Origin: Fistularia commersonii
Lineage: Eukaryota; Chordata; Actinopteri; Syngnathiformes; Fistulariidae
Assembly: GCA_037954325.1 (NCBI GenBank)
Contig: JBBMNZ010000019.1
Coordinates: forward strand, 10,120,501-10,184,500
Length of the DNA: 64,000 nt
Direction of reading: 5' to 3'
The translations under genes were made by a program, and so were the position numbers. A model generated the notes under the pieces. That model had not been told where the DNA came from, searched no databases, and saw nothing but the letters and a program-made list of their open reading frames with translations. The stretch's first letter is position 1, and each line of letters begins with the position of its first letter. Shown here piece after piece: positions 1-13,800 of the stretch.

Positions 1-3000
1 TTGATTTGACCTTTTTATGCATAAATGATAATAGTAATAGCAATTCAAATGAACAAAGTGACATCAGTGATTTACATTTTTTATAATAATTTTAGAATTT
101 TTACATAATTTTGCAGTTTCATGAGTTTTTGTTGACTTCTTTGGAAAAAAAATAATAATAAAATAAAAATCTGGCTCTACCAGTGAAAATGTTGACCTGT
201 CTCGTCCCGTCTTGTCTCCACTTAAGGTTGCCAGGCCCCGGGGACGCCGTCGGTGTGTTTATGAATCATCCCACCTGTTATCAGACAGAGCGGAAGCGCA
301 GACATTCAGGATTAGCTGTAATCTCCTCATCGATTCTGTAGCTTGTCTTCAAGGACCGTCACCGTCACGGGTCACGTCCTCCAGTACTTCACTTTATAAG
401 AAAATACATGTCAATTAAATCTTCATTACCCTAAACTGTAGTTCATGCCAAGTCCTGTTCAATGATGGATATCTGGCTGAATTAAGATGGTCTGCATGAT
501 TGAAATACTGTTACCTTCAACGAGGAACTGACGCAAAGTGCAGGTTCGCGGGTTCGGGGAGGAAATCCATGACTCCACTGACTGCAATGGAAACAATTAA
601 TGGATTTCAGTATGTCATATTTAGTCTTGTAGTTTTGTGTGATTTAATTGTATTCATCTTATATTTTCAGATAAACTGAACTAAATTAAGACTTTACTTT
701 GGAACTACAAATATATAAGATGAATCTTTTCATTCTTTTTTTTTTTACCAAACTTGATGGTTGACATTTATAGTCCAATTTTCTGATTTTTAGGACTTTG
801 GCCACGTTCTTTGTTTTATTAATTCAACTGTGTCTTCTCAGGGTCCTCTGTAGTTTACCCTCCATGTATCTACAACCGAGCTTCATGTTTAATTTTATTT
901 TTTCTTTTGACTTAGTGTTCTACACTTTTTCCAGTGTGTGTGTGTGTGTATTTGTGTTTGTGTGTGTGTGTGTGTTTAAGCGAGTGCGCACCATAGCCTG
1001 AGTTTTATCTCTTGTGAGGTGTGTGTGGATGTGTCCATAAATAGAAACAATATATATTCTAAATAATTAACATCATGTAAATGGAGGGGCAGCATGGCGC
1101 AGTGGTTAGCGCTTCAGCCTCACAGCACAGATGACCATAATTTGATTCTGACAGGGAACCTTTCTGTGTGGAGTTTGCATGTTCTCCCCATGTCCGTGTG
1201 GGTTCCCTCTGGGTTCTCCATTTTCTTGCCACAGCCCAAAAACATGTCGCAGGTTTTCTCGGGAAAATATCCCAGATGTGAAAGAAAGAGTGAATGGTTG
1301 TCTGTCTGTATATGTTACTTTTGACCAGTCCAGGGTGTACCCTGTTTCGCCCAGTGGCCGCTGGGATAGCGTCTTGAGCGCGCTCCCTTTTTTTCTTCCG
1401 GTCTATGGGCTGATCAATATATCAATATGTATTGGAGATAGTCAAAACAGATGTTTTTTGATTGAAATTGCATCATAGAAAGCATCATTTTAAAAGTCAT
1501 TATTGAAAAGGGGGAGGAGGGAGGTGCACTAGTCTCAGCAGATATTCTATCTTTCCTTCACAATTTGAACCTCCTTTAATATCTGCCAAGAGTCACTTTA
1601 ACATCAGCAACAATTCATGCAACAATCAGCAACAATCAAAATAACATGGATTTCTTAAGGGAAAAAAAAGACCCAGGTCTTGTCAAAAATGTAACTTGGA
1701 TGCCAAACTTTAGCAATATATACGAGGAATATTATCTAGATATTTGCAGTAATTCCCTCCGTACTGCTTCTCTCCCTTCGTCCGACGTCTATTTGCTGCT
1801 TCAGCTTCGACACTGAGGCGTTCAATAAGAAGATCCATTGCTCCTCTCCTCTCCTGTGGAGATGAGGATGCGTTTATGTGTTTTGAAAGCAAAACCATTT
1901 AAACTACAATTTGACAGCGGAAGCTTTCATAGAAAAATGCAAAGACATATCGGATTTAAATTCCTCCCCCAGTGGAATGTTTTTCCAGCTTGTCAACATT
2001 TGCACTAACTTAATTTGTTGCTCATTTCTCCGGTTCAGTATGGATCTTTGCTTCATCTAACAAAAGTAGTTAAATAGATGATGCCAACGCCCCGGTGAGA
2101 AGCATCAGGTTATTTTCCTGCCATTTATACATGTTTCACCGTTAATGGCATAAATTGTGTCTTTGTCTTCATTCTACGCATCGTGATGAGCATCCATTAG
2201 TGTAGTCCTCGGCATTCAAACCCCCTAGCAAACAAATCCAGGCCACTAAACAGTAATTCGGAGGTTATTTCATATTCTAGTTGATTCTACTGAGGCACCA
2301 CTCTTATTGTACTATTGGTAATTTGCACTGTGTGCTGATAATTGAAAATGTCTCAAGTGTGGCGGCACCGCACATTGTGTCAGTCTCAGCAGCAGAGCAC
2401 AATTCTCCATCAAGCCCTGCAGGGAAGCAGGCGGCCCCATTCAGACCCTCCACTGAGCAGCGTCGGCTCCGGCAGCAGATTTTATCTGGGTTCCTTACTG
2501 TCGCTGCCATAGCGAACATTTTAAACATAATAATTTCTTTTATTCTCAGTCATTCACATCCCTCTCAGTACTAGAGCTTCATACTGAGAACACTTTAACC
2601 AGTAAGGGCAAGTAAGGGTACGTTAGATGAATTGTTTGCATGATAATTTCTTTAAAGTATTAGTAGTAAAAGATCTAGCTGCAAATATTGCCTTTCACAA
2701 TCATCACAGATGGATCACACAAAAGCAAGCTATTTATTTTGGCGTTATAATATTTGTGGGGGAAATCAGCATTATAATGATGAACACAACTTGAAAAGAG
2801 GTACTTATGTATATATTTTCCACTGCAGCTTTTAATTCATAAAGAGCTTTTGGAAGAGTAAATCATTGTAGGTACTTCCAAATAATGTTCAGCTTAATCG
2901 AGCGAGACATCTTCCTCCAGCCTCCTCTGTTTCCGAGGGGGATCGCAGTTTTAAAAGCAGATTGCATAAAATGCACACCTTCTCAGCTTCTCCTGACTCT

Positions 3001-3014
3001 TCTATTCTGCACAG
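1..3014. other. intron of slc8a upstream of the first visible exon
   Basis: I see no coding exon here. It holds a GT-rich stretch at about 934-976, a SINE fragment at 1084-1390, and a GC-richer patch at about 2340-2520 that reads open in places but matches nothing I know. The large SLC8 exon with the first membrane block would be expected before position 1. Confidence 0.6.
1084..1390 (+). repeat. tRNA-derived fish SINE fragment
   Basis: It begins with gcatggcgcagtggttagcg, which resembles a tRNA A-box region. Next comes a B-box-like ttgattctgac and then the fish repeat body with gtgtggagtttgcatgttct and cccaaaaacatg. It ends with a diverged gtccagggtgtaccctg and gctgggatagcg. A copy of the same family lies in reverse orientation at 53960-54247. 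Confidence 0.75.
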
Positions 3015-3121
3015 GAAGATCATCGAGGTGAAGATTATTGACGACGAGGAGTACGAGAAGAATAAGACCTTCACCATCGAGCTCGGGGAACCCATCCTGC
3101 TGGAAATCGGACAGAAACATG
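3015..3121 (+). CDS. slc8a4: slc8a exon: A-type CBD2 exon
   Basis: Acceptor ctgcacag before 3015 and donor G|gtgggt at 3122. The first base completes a codon, then 35 codons, then one base is carried over (phase 1). It encodes KIIEVKIIDDEEYEKNK and then IELGEPILLEIGQKH. This matches the alternatively spliced A-type exon of SLC8 CBD2, whose acidic IDDEEYEKNK strand lies next to the Ca2+ sites. I see no neighbouring B-type mutually exclusive exon. Confidence 0.92.
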
Positions 3122-4613
3122 GTGGGTCTGCATGTTTATGAGCGTAAGGGAGGGCAGAGGACATGATGGGGTCTTTTTTTTAACCTCAACCCTCCTGCAC
3201 ATCTATCTTTTTAAATTGCTGGTCGAATCCTGCATTGATTGCCTGAAGAAGTTTAATCTAAATAGATTAATTGAGGGAACATTTTACATAAATCTGTAAG
3301 GGCAAGGATTGGACAGGGTTTAAAAAGCATTAAAGTCAACCTCTTGAGTTTTGTTTTTTTAATGACTCCTTCAACATCTCACCTACCACAGGAAAACATC
3401 AAAAGTTACTTCCTCAGGAGCATCGTCCAGTTAATTAAATGAATAGATGCCAGGAATGTTCTATTTTTGCATTATTGCGCAATTTTAAAGATTTTAAGGC
3501 CAAGCAATAAGATAAGATACAATCAAAAAATATATAATTTGTCGTTTATCCCTGCCTTTCACCAGCTGGTGTTTTCCACCCTTTCCGCTCGCCTGAGCTG
3601 AAGTTCTTCGAAACCTCCGAAAATGTTATTTTCAATGAACTATGCAAGGTTTAGCATAACGCTGAAAAGCCCCATGAATGACTGAGGGGTAAAGACACTC
3701 AACTCTGACAGTCAATACTTATTTCTGCAAAAAGTCAAAACCCTGACAGATGGAAATAAAAGGTGCATCGCATTTTACTCATTTTATTGCCATTCATACA
3801 TTTTCCGTCCTTCTCTTCCTAAGCTAGTATTCACTTCCTTTTTGCATCCCCAACATGGATTACAGTAGTACAGATACCCATACTGCTATTTCACATTAAT
3901 ATTTCCCTCCCCCCAAATTACAGCTCTACTCGAGAGGGGATTATAAATATTCGAAAGTAATCTGCTCTTCTATTGGTTAAATCACCGGAAAGATAGGAAC
4001 AATAGGAATTACATTTACCACTAACATGTGTGAATCATGATATATGCTAGTCTACTTTGCCAGCCATTTGTGTTTTACCTCCATGTTTTCTAGTTACTCC
4101 GAACCATGAATCTTGGCATGGCAGTTTGGGGTTTTTAGGCTGAATGACATGTCTTAACATGGAAATAAAATGTCACAGCATCCCTGCATGATGAAGCTCC
4201 TGTATTTACATAATCATTCAGTCGCACTGCCAGCAGCAGTAGGGAAATGGTAACCAGCCACACGCCTGTGTGCCTCTAAATCATAGACTCTTAAGATTTA
4301 AATACCTATTTCAGCCCCCACTTCCCATCAACTCAAAGTATTTTGCAGCGGGTATGTGACCCCTCCTCAGGCTTTAATAGTTCCCAAATAATCCCAGCAG
4401 TGTTTGATGAGGCATCCAGCTGAAATAGAAGCTTCACAAGCTGAGAGGTAAACTCCTCACTGCATTCAAACTGACACACACGTAAACATACACAAACAGC
4501 CACGAGGAGCCGAACGCCCGGGGGCATGTTTCGTTATAAAGGTATTATAATTGGGTTTTATATTGCTGATACAGAGGAGTTGGACATACATTAACGCAAA
4601 CACACACACACAG

Positions 4614-4647
<34 letters not shown>

Positions 4648-4780
4648 TATGACTGCTTTTCAGGCTAAGGTGACTAAAACATGTAATGATTCTGTGTGTT
4701 AAGTGTTCATGAGGGAATTAAGAGCAGAATTGTCTAAAGAGATAGCAAAGAGAAATGTTATGTATATAATTACATACTAC

Positions 4781-4842
<62 letters not shown>

Positions 4843-7602
4843 TATATACAATTATACATTTATTTAATATATAATATATATATACAGTTAACTTGTGTGT
4901 ATTTCTAATAGCAAGGGAGATGCCTGTAATGCATCAGGGCTTAAAACATTTGCAAACAAATGAAGATCTTTACCTTACAAGTGGAAATTGGGATACTGGT
5001 GGTTGAAGAAGGTGTGTTTGGAAGCAGAGAGACACAAGGAAGACCAATGAGAAGATTTAAAGATTTATGGATTCGTAAAAAAGACGACATGAAGTTAGTT
5101 GGTATGAAAGAACAGGATACAGAGAATAGGGTTAGATGGTGAAGTTTAATTTGCTGCGGCGGCCCCGGAAAGGAGCAGCCAAAAGGAAAAGAAAAAGACG
5201 AAGAAAAAGGCGTCATTTTACTTTGGCTTTGCACTGTGTCATTGTTGACGACTCGCTCCAAATATTTTGGTCTCCTAGGCGATTCTAACGAGAATAAGCC
5301 GCTGGTCGGAGCTGAGGAGGAAGAGGTGGCCAAGATGGGTTGTCCCAGTCTGGGTGAACACACACAACTAGAAGTGGTGATTGAGGAGTCCTACGAGTTC
5401 AAGGTCAGTGGATCTGATTTACTTTGTGTTCCTTCCTCATAATATCATTTGATGTATTTTCCACAGCTTCCCACGCTGCAAGATGAACGATTCATTTTGT
5501 TAGCATGAAGAAAACTCTCATGAGTGACTTCACATTTTGATTGCAGGCAAAACAACAAATAATTTCCAAGAATCGAGCCATCATCTCTTAGTTGTAAATA
5601 ATGTTATTTAATGTATAGGATGGGGATTGATACTGCACTGTTTATCCGGCAAACCAAAAAAAAGCATGTTGGCTCTCTAATTTCATAAATAATTCAAAGT
5701 CGAGTTGTGGATTGTATCAGCCTGTTATTTAGCCAGTGATTAAATAGTTGCTACAGAAACAAAATCATTGCCAGCAGGAACAAAAGTATTAAGGCCAATA
5801 CCTTTGAAACATTAGGAGGAAAAAAAACGTAAAATATAAAGCCTCAAAGTCTTCAAAACACTCATTAAAAAGTGAATAAAAATAGAAAAAGGTAAAAAAA
5901 AAAAGCATTTTACCAACATGCCTAATCTTTTTATTTGTTTATTTTCCTCATGAGTTTGTAGCTTGCCTGGGAATATGGAATTTTAAACCATAATCTGTTC
6001 AGTTCATCTATTTCTTTTTTTTACTCATTTGTGCATTTGTTTAATTTTTCATTGTTTGTGTGGCTGTGTGTGTGTGTGTGTGTGTGTGTGCCTGTGCCTG
6101 TGCACGCGTATGCAGAGAGCGGTTGATGAACTTTTGCGGCGAAAAAAACAGGTTACCCATCTTTTGTGCACTTCTGCACGCCTCTGCATGACACTTTTTG
6201 TAATTGGTCTCCACTCTGCCCTTCTTCTATGGTGTAAAACAAACCCATCCCCACGCCCCAAGCCAAACCCGACAGCACAACCAGGATGTATATAGATTTC
6301 GCAAATCTCAGTTTGCGGTGCTGCAAATCTTGTAATATCCCAATCCTCGCTACCACAGTGTGCACGTGAACCCAATTTTACGAAGATGCCTAAACACCCT
6401 CAGAACCTCCTTGATCATATAGTATTTGACATTTTCCCACACATTGCAGTGGGTACAGTGTCAAGGGATGGGTCTCTGTTCGTTACATCAAATCAGCTCA
6501 ATAGGTCATTATGCGAAAAAAAAAAAAAAAAAGATGCGTTTCTGTATCCAGAAAATCCAGAGACACCGCAAAGCGCATCTGCTCTTCAGTGGCACAGGAT
6601 GCAAAATATTCGTGGACATTAATGTTTAGTTTTCCAGTTTGTTGATCTGTAAAGCAAGTGCACTGGAGAATTCTGCCACTGACATCTGGTTTAGCCCAGA
6701 GCCACTTAGAGCCATTCCTTCAGATATTTGAAAGTTCTAAAATTAACGTAATCAAACAGGGTCATTTCTCATGTATGAATTTATGGCTGGTTGCAATGTC
6801 TTATTGTCATATTCTTTTTGAGCAGGAGCACGTCAGGTTAGCACCAACTTACCCACAGTTCCACTGTTTAGTTTTTCTGCTTCATCCTCAGTGCCACACC
6901 AGCTATGCTAACAAGCACTGCAGTGTCTAGTTAATCTTGCAGCTCATCACGACTTATCAGATGGAATTATGATTGTAAATAGCACGTTTCTTCCATTATG
7001 ACTCAAATTCTACACAATTTTTCACAATCTCATCTCCATGTTGTTTTTAAGTAACTTTTAAAAAGGATTCCACACTTTGGTCAGAATAAAAAATATCTAT
7101 CTAAGCAATCCTCATCATTTTTCATTTCTAGAGATTTCATTATGCACCATGCTTCAGTCTATTTGAGCTTCAATAACTTTCTCTCCGAGGAGGCGTGTCC
7201 CCCTCCTCAGCCAGGCCCCCAGAAGAATTATGATAATGACCCGTGGTTGCATGCAGTAAAGCTGCAGTGAGCTGTTTTACATCAACTATTTTATTATTCC
7301 TCTTCCCTGCTGCTTTAAAACTAAAATCCTTCAAACCTGCCTGGAGGCTTTTCCTAGATTTCACAGGGAGCATCATCTGATCGCAGCATTCTATGGTATT
7401 TTGCAGAAATATTTTAATTAGCACACTCTAACTAATTTTTTTTTCCTCTGACTTTCTGGCTGTTTATGTTCGTCTTTTGCAAAAAGCCTGAAATCAGTAT
7501 TTTCCTCTTTATCTGTGAAACTGAGTGAATTAAAAACTTGGAGCTTGTGTCTTTTCCTTTTCTGCCCTGTCTGTGTGGATTGGGTCCTATTTTTCTGCGT
7601 GC

Positions 7603-7686
<84 letters not shown>

Positions 7687-7806
7687 TACAGTAGATAAGT
7701 TGATCAAGAAAACAAACCTTGCATTGGTGGTGGGAAGCAGCAGCTGGAGGGAGCAGTTTGTGAGCGCAGTTACCGTCAGTGCAGGTAAAATGTGAACCCA
7801 CACACA

Positions 7807-7860
<54 letters not shown>

Positions 7861-10800
7861 GCGTGCCCGCACACACGCGATATACAGTACACAAAAGACA
7901 AGGCATCACTTTGATTTATGAAACTGACAGTTTGATCCATGTCTTCCTTGATTTAAATGATGGATGATGAGGAATCCTGATGAAACATGATGACGGCTTT
8001 CAGTCATCCAGTTATTTTAAACTGCTGTTTGTAGTTTCCTGGTAGTGCAGGTTTCACTGCTGTCACTGATCCCATAAATCCACAGTGTACGCTTAAATTT
8101 CTCTCTGTTAAATCGCAAGGGATAATTGCTTTTCCTCAAAAATAATTTGACATTTTTGGAAGGAAGGAAGGTTGGGTTCAAATCTAACTCTCATTATTTT
8201 CCCATGAAAAATGCTAGACTGTATTCAGCCAACAGATTATGATTAAGTATAGCGAACTACATCATGTTGATCTTGCTCCTGATCCTAATCCATGTAATTT
8301 ATTGAATCTTAATAAAGAGACTTTAATATGGATGAATGCAGGACGGAACCAGAAAGAGTCTTAAAGTTTTGTCTCCAATTTCCATCTTTTTCTTCCCTCC
8401 CGCTCCCCTTCACGTCTGTACATCCACATCCCTCCGCTCTACCTCTATGACGGATCCATCACTTTAAAAAGGAGATGACGACGAGGAGGAGAGCGGCGAG
8501 GAGCGGCTGCCATCGTGCTTTGACTACATCATGCACTTCCTCACCGTCTTCTGGAAGGTTTTGTTTGCCTTCGTTCCGCCCACGGAGTACTGGAACGGCT
8601 GGGCCTGCTTCTTTGTCTCAATCTCGCTCATCGGCGTGCTGACGGCGGTCACCGGTGACTTGGCGTCGCATTTCGGCTGCACAATAGGCCTGAAGGACTC
8701 GGTGACGGCTGTGGTGTTCGTGGCTCTGGGGACCTCGGTGCCAGGTGAGGGGGTCAAAGCATGTTGGGTTGTGTGACATGAAGTGGTGCACTCATATTCT
8801 TGTTTCTTGTAAAATCTCAAGTTTTGGAAAACGCTGTGCGTTTCAATTTTATTACTTTTATATAAAACACCAGAGAACATCCAGTATTTGTTCGATGGGT
8901 GTCTGAGGACTGATTTGCTATGGTCCAATGATGACAGGTGATTGTCGTTCCCAGCCTCCCCCTTTCTTTTGTGTCTGTTTATCAGGGTCAAAATGACAGC
9001 TTGAAACATGTGAACAGACATAGAGTTAGGAGATGACGATAGCGACTGAATCATTTTAATCTCGGTTAGCAGTTTGAGACACACCACAGCATCCGGTGTT
9101 ACTCGGACGGGATTCACGGGGTTGCAGCCCTCCGGCTCAGTCCCTGCTTTCACCCAAACATTCTGAATTCAGGCACAGAATATTTTCCTGACAAACGAAC
9201 GCTTTTAATCTAAGTGTTTGAAATGACGTCCATTTAAATCCTGGTGAAATGAGGACAGCGTGGCGATAAACCCCCAACAACCTCCTTGACTGATTTACCC
9301 GACTGAAGCAACCGCTCTCGGAGAGCAGCCCTCGAGTTCAGCATCCGGTAATGAAAGTGAGCCCCGTCATCACCTTCAGCCAGAGCTTTTCTCCATCTGC
9401 GGGGTTCAAGACCACCCCTCAGTTCCATCCCCCGCTCTTCCGGCCATTTGACCGTTGCCCCTCAGTTTGATGAGAAATAACTAACTCTTCTCCCTCCAGG
9501 CCTGCGGCGGATTCCTTGTAAAGTAATGTTTGGGTAAACGCCGTAGGTCGGACCTAGATGCCTTAACCTTGGATTTGATTTTATCAGTCAGTGTTTCCCC
9601 CTGCATGTTTTCCCCCAGTCTTTCATTTTGGTCGCTCGCTCCCTACTTTCACTCCTCGCTCCTGTTCCCTGCCTGCTCTGTTATCATACACCTCTCTTAT
9701 CTCCTGCTCTCATGCCCCGTCCCGCTCAATTTATTATTCTGTCTCTGTGTTACCTGACTCCTCTCCCTCTCTCCCTTCCTCTTATTGGCTGCGGTGTTTT
9801 CACCGTCGTATCATCCATCACGCTGACCCGAGTGTGCTGCAGGACCCAGGTGTGTGTGGGTCAAATTGTGCATTTGCTCTGGTGAGCTGATGGAAGTTTG
9901 TGTGCAGCAGATCATTATACATTCACCTGGGAGTGTGTTTGTGTGCGCGTGCGTGTATACGTGCATGTTTGTGTGTGCGTGAGCACATTAGCAAGTAAAA
10001 CTTATCAACTGCTCTTCATTCTCTCATTGCTCTGTAACCTCCCCTTTGCCCTCCTTCAGGTTTATTATTACGTACAAGAAAGGCTTAAAGATTTTTAGAC
10101 TTTACATCATCACAGCTCAAACATTTTGGGTCTGATCAGTGGCTCCACGTGAGCTGTGTGACTCTAAGGCTGTTTCCAAAAGAGGTATTCAAAACATACT
10201 CTTCACCTGCTGTTTGCGGCGCCGGTACATTTCACAGTGGTTGTCAGCGGTGGCGCTGCATGTGAATGGATCATTTGAACAAAAAGATCGGAGGCACAAG
10301 ATAATGAATCTATTTATAAATGTGAATACAAGCTTTTAAGATGCATCACTGCTTCACTTAATCATTTTTTTCACACGCTGTGCTCCTTTTTGCACAGTTC
10401 GGTGGTATTTGTTTTATTTCACATGCCTGGAGGGCAACAACAAATAGGGCAGCTACCAAAAAAGAAAAAGAAAACTTTCACAAACTTTCACAAATGACCC
10501 CAGAGGTACTACAACATCTGATTGGTTACAATAGAAGTGATTACATCATGATGTCATTGTGGCTCTCTCCGTTTCCATAACACAGTCTAGATTTATCTTC
10601 GGGTCTGACCAAGAACAATGTCTGACACCGGTGTTCTCCCATCCCTCTTTATCTCTTTTTATTTCCGGCGAGCATAATGAACCTCTGACATTATATCAAC
10701 AAAGGGGGTTGAGATGACCTTCCTTCGGATGGACTGTACTATTCCATGCTGCCTTCATCCGACCGGTCACTTCATCCTCCCCTTTTGTTTAGCTGGAAAT

Positions 10801-13800
10801 TAACAGACCCTTTTGGCAATTGTGTAAACTGCACATTTCTCAGTTTGGGTCTCTATAAGTTATATTTACAGGGTTATAGTGAAAGGGAAAGCGCTATAGT
10901 TCTTGTCCATCTGTGAATCCAGACTCTTCAGAGAGTGCCGAGACGAGCCACATATATTTTCCGAGGATGTAGTGCGGTAACATTGAACAACTGATTGAAC
11001 AACTGACTGATGATGTTCATCAGTGAACATCACCTCCACTCTGCGTCAATGTGGGAGTAAACCCTACAGCTGACAGTCTGGATGGCGACTCCGTGTGCAG
11101 TCGTTGTTTATTGGTTAATAAGTAACTGCAGGTAAATTGCAATCAGAAAATCAGCTATTCTTGGATGTTTTCTCCCCGAGCAGCAGCTTTTACGTTCTGG
11201 AGGTCAACGTGACCGGATCCTACAAGTTGCGTTTAATGTACAACAATCAGACAGACATACTGCAGGTGAAGGGCTGGGGAAACAGTCTATGATGGGATGG
11301 ATTTAATATGCAGTTTCATGACTCCGATTTAAGCCCTGTCTCGTCTGTCGTCCTGTCACAGCACGCATTTTTTTCTAAATCTTCCCATGCGGTGTGTGTG
11401 TGTGTATATGTATGTGTGTGTGAGACCGACAGAATCACAGTTCACCTCCCCATGAAAAATGTTGGGAGGATCATTTTCATTTTCATGAATATGAATTTCA
11501 GTTAATCTCACCGACATCCAAATGGGAAGTGAGACTCATCTCATCGAACAAAACTAAAAATAGAAATAAGCAGAGATGTGTGTGCAGTAACTGGCAGCTG
11601 TTTCCCTGGTGTTCCCTGACGTCGCAGCTGTAGAGGCTCTACGCTCATTTGCTATCCACTCAAACATTCAGCACCAAAGTATTCAATTTACTTATTGCAT
11701 TACTCCTCCAACAGGCTAACGCTGAAGGATGAGACTAGTTTCAAGTCAACCGACGAGTGGATGTTTTTCAGCCTTGGCTGTGCACAACACTGCAAGGTTG
11801 CGAAGGCATAATCGTATCAATGACTTATTGGGAATGGCTTTATTACAAAAATGATAATCAGTTAAGGAAACACACACACATCATGACAATAGTCATGGCT
11901 TTTGGTCAAGAGAAAATGGACAGAAGTATTCCAAATTATCATAAAATAAAATCCTAAAATAGTCCATCTCTCTCTCTATCTCTCACTCTCTTGCTCTCTT
12001 TTCTCCTCGGATTCCTTTTCCCTGCCCCCCTTCAGATCTATTTTCTCCATACATTGTTCTCCCTGGCAGCTGTCATCCAGTAAATATATATTTTTGTACA
12101 ATTTTCCTTATCTTTTTTTTTTACCACCCTCCTTCCTATTGTCTACGAATGGTTTTACGTCTAAGCTACTCGTCATTTCCATATTGTTACTTTGTGATAT
12201 AACCCTAGGTTTCTTGCTCTGTTTTCATTTCTTTCAGCATATTTAAAGACCTTGCTAGTGTGTATGCGCTGAAATTTTGTGACAAGACCACTCAGTGTGT
12301 ATTACCTGGTTAGAGTTTCCACATTAGTATACTCTACAGTCGCCCTAAAATGTATCAAAACTACATTTAAGATACAACTATGTCTGGCTCATGTCCCGGT
12401 GAATTCGGTTCATACATTCTCTAATACCTCGGTTCATGAATTGTTCCCTCAACAAATAGTTCTTTGTGTTCTGGGGTCATTCTGAATTCTTTAAATGAAA
12501 AGCAGAGGGGTAAAATGATCTTGAACACCACTGGGGTGTTGAGTAAGGATAAACCCATCAGATTGCACCTACATCGAATGTACTTTAAAATATTTTGGAA
12601 ATATTTCTCCTGCCAAGTCAAGTCAGATTTTCTTAATAAAGCGCCTAATCACAACTCAGTTATCTGATGACACTTTCCACTTTCCATAAGGAGCCGTTCT
12701 GGACTACACACTTTAAAAAGATCTCATTCCCTCATTCAAAGAACATTCCCCCATCAGCAAGCACTTGGCAACAGCTGCAAGGAACCAGTGCCTTTTTCCA
12801 GTGCAGAAACCTTGGATTGATCCTAGGTCAATGTTAGGCAGCCTTCTGCCTCGACCAGTTGGGGTAGAAAGAGAGAGAGCGAGAAAGAAGGACGGAGAGA
12901 TAGAAAGCAAGAGTGTGATAGGGTTGTGAGGGACAGGTATAAATGATGTCATAATAACAACAGTATCACTGATTGATACATGGTTGTAGTTGATATTATG
13001 CATTAATTGCTTTAATATTCATAAAAGAAATAATCGTGGATGCCTGGTAGAACCGCTGCAGCAGATCAAGAGGGCCCAGGGACTCAGAAGAAGATATGAG
13101 GTTACTATCATGCATTGCTGATGGGACAAAAGTGCAGATGGGATAGGAAGAGTGGGAAGAATGAGAGAAATGCATCATGGGATGCTTAGCGTTATGCTAA
13201 CTATAAACATTCTCAAAAAGAAAGCTTTTAAAGCCGATTCCTAAAATAAGAAACCGTGTCTGCCCCTTGGATAAAGATGTGAAGCTGGTTCCACAGAGGA
13301 GGAGCTTGCTAACTGAATGCTCCGGCTCTGCTCCTGTGTTTCGATGTACCATAATAGGACATTATCAAGGTAATGAGCAGGATGGGCGTGAAAATAATCT
13401 GTGATATCGCAAACAATTCCCAGGGGACCACCTCTTAAAACAAGGGTCAATTTACACTCATCAGTGGATGAGGAAAACAGAACAAATACAAATTGTGTAC
13501 AAAAACAGCCGTCTGAAGACTTATGAGAGGTAATACTTAAGTTTTTTCTCTTTCTTTCAGACACTTTTGCCAGCAAGGTCGCCGCCATCCAGGACCAATA
13601 TGCTGATGCTTCCATCGGCAACGTCACCGGCTCCAACGCTGTTAATGTTTTCCTGGGCATCGGCGTGGCATGGACCATCGCTGCCGTCGCATGGCGCTCC
13701 AAGGGCCAGCGCTTCCTAGTGAACCCTGGAAACCTGGCCTTCTCTGTCACCCTCTTCACCATCCTGGCCTTGGTGTGCGTCATCATGCTACTGTATAGGC

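Noticed and set aside
1084..1180. Possible tRNA gene
   Set aside because: A-box and B-box-like motifs are present but the cloverleaf is not, and the sequence continues into a SINE body found elsewhere in the window.
2281..2574. 97-codon frame upstream of the first slc8a exon
   Set aside because: No similarity to SLC8 (neither CBD1/2 nor the membrane block) and no usable splice sites at its ends.
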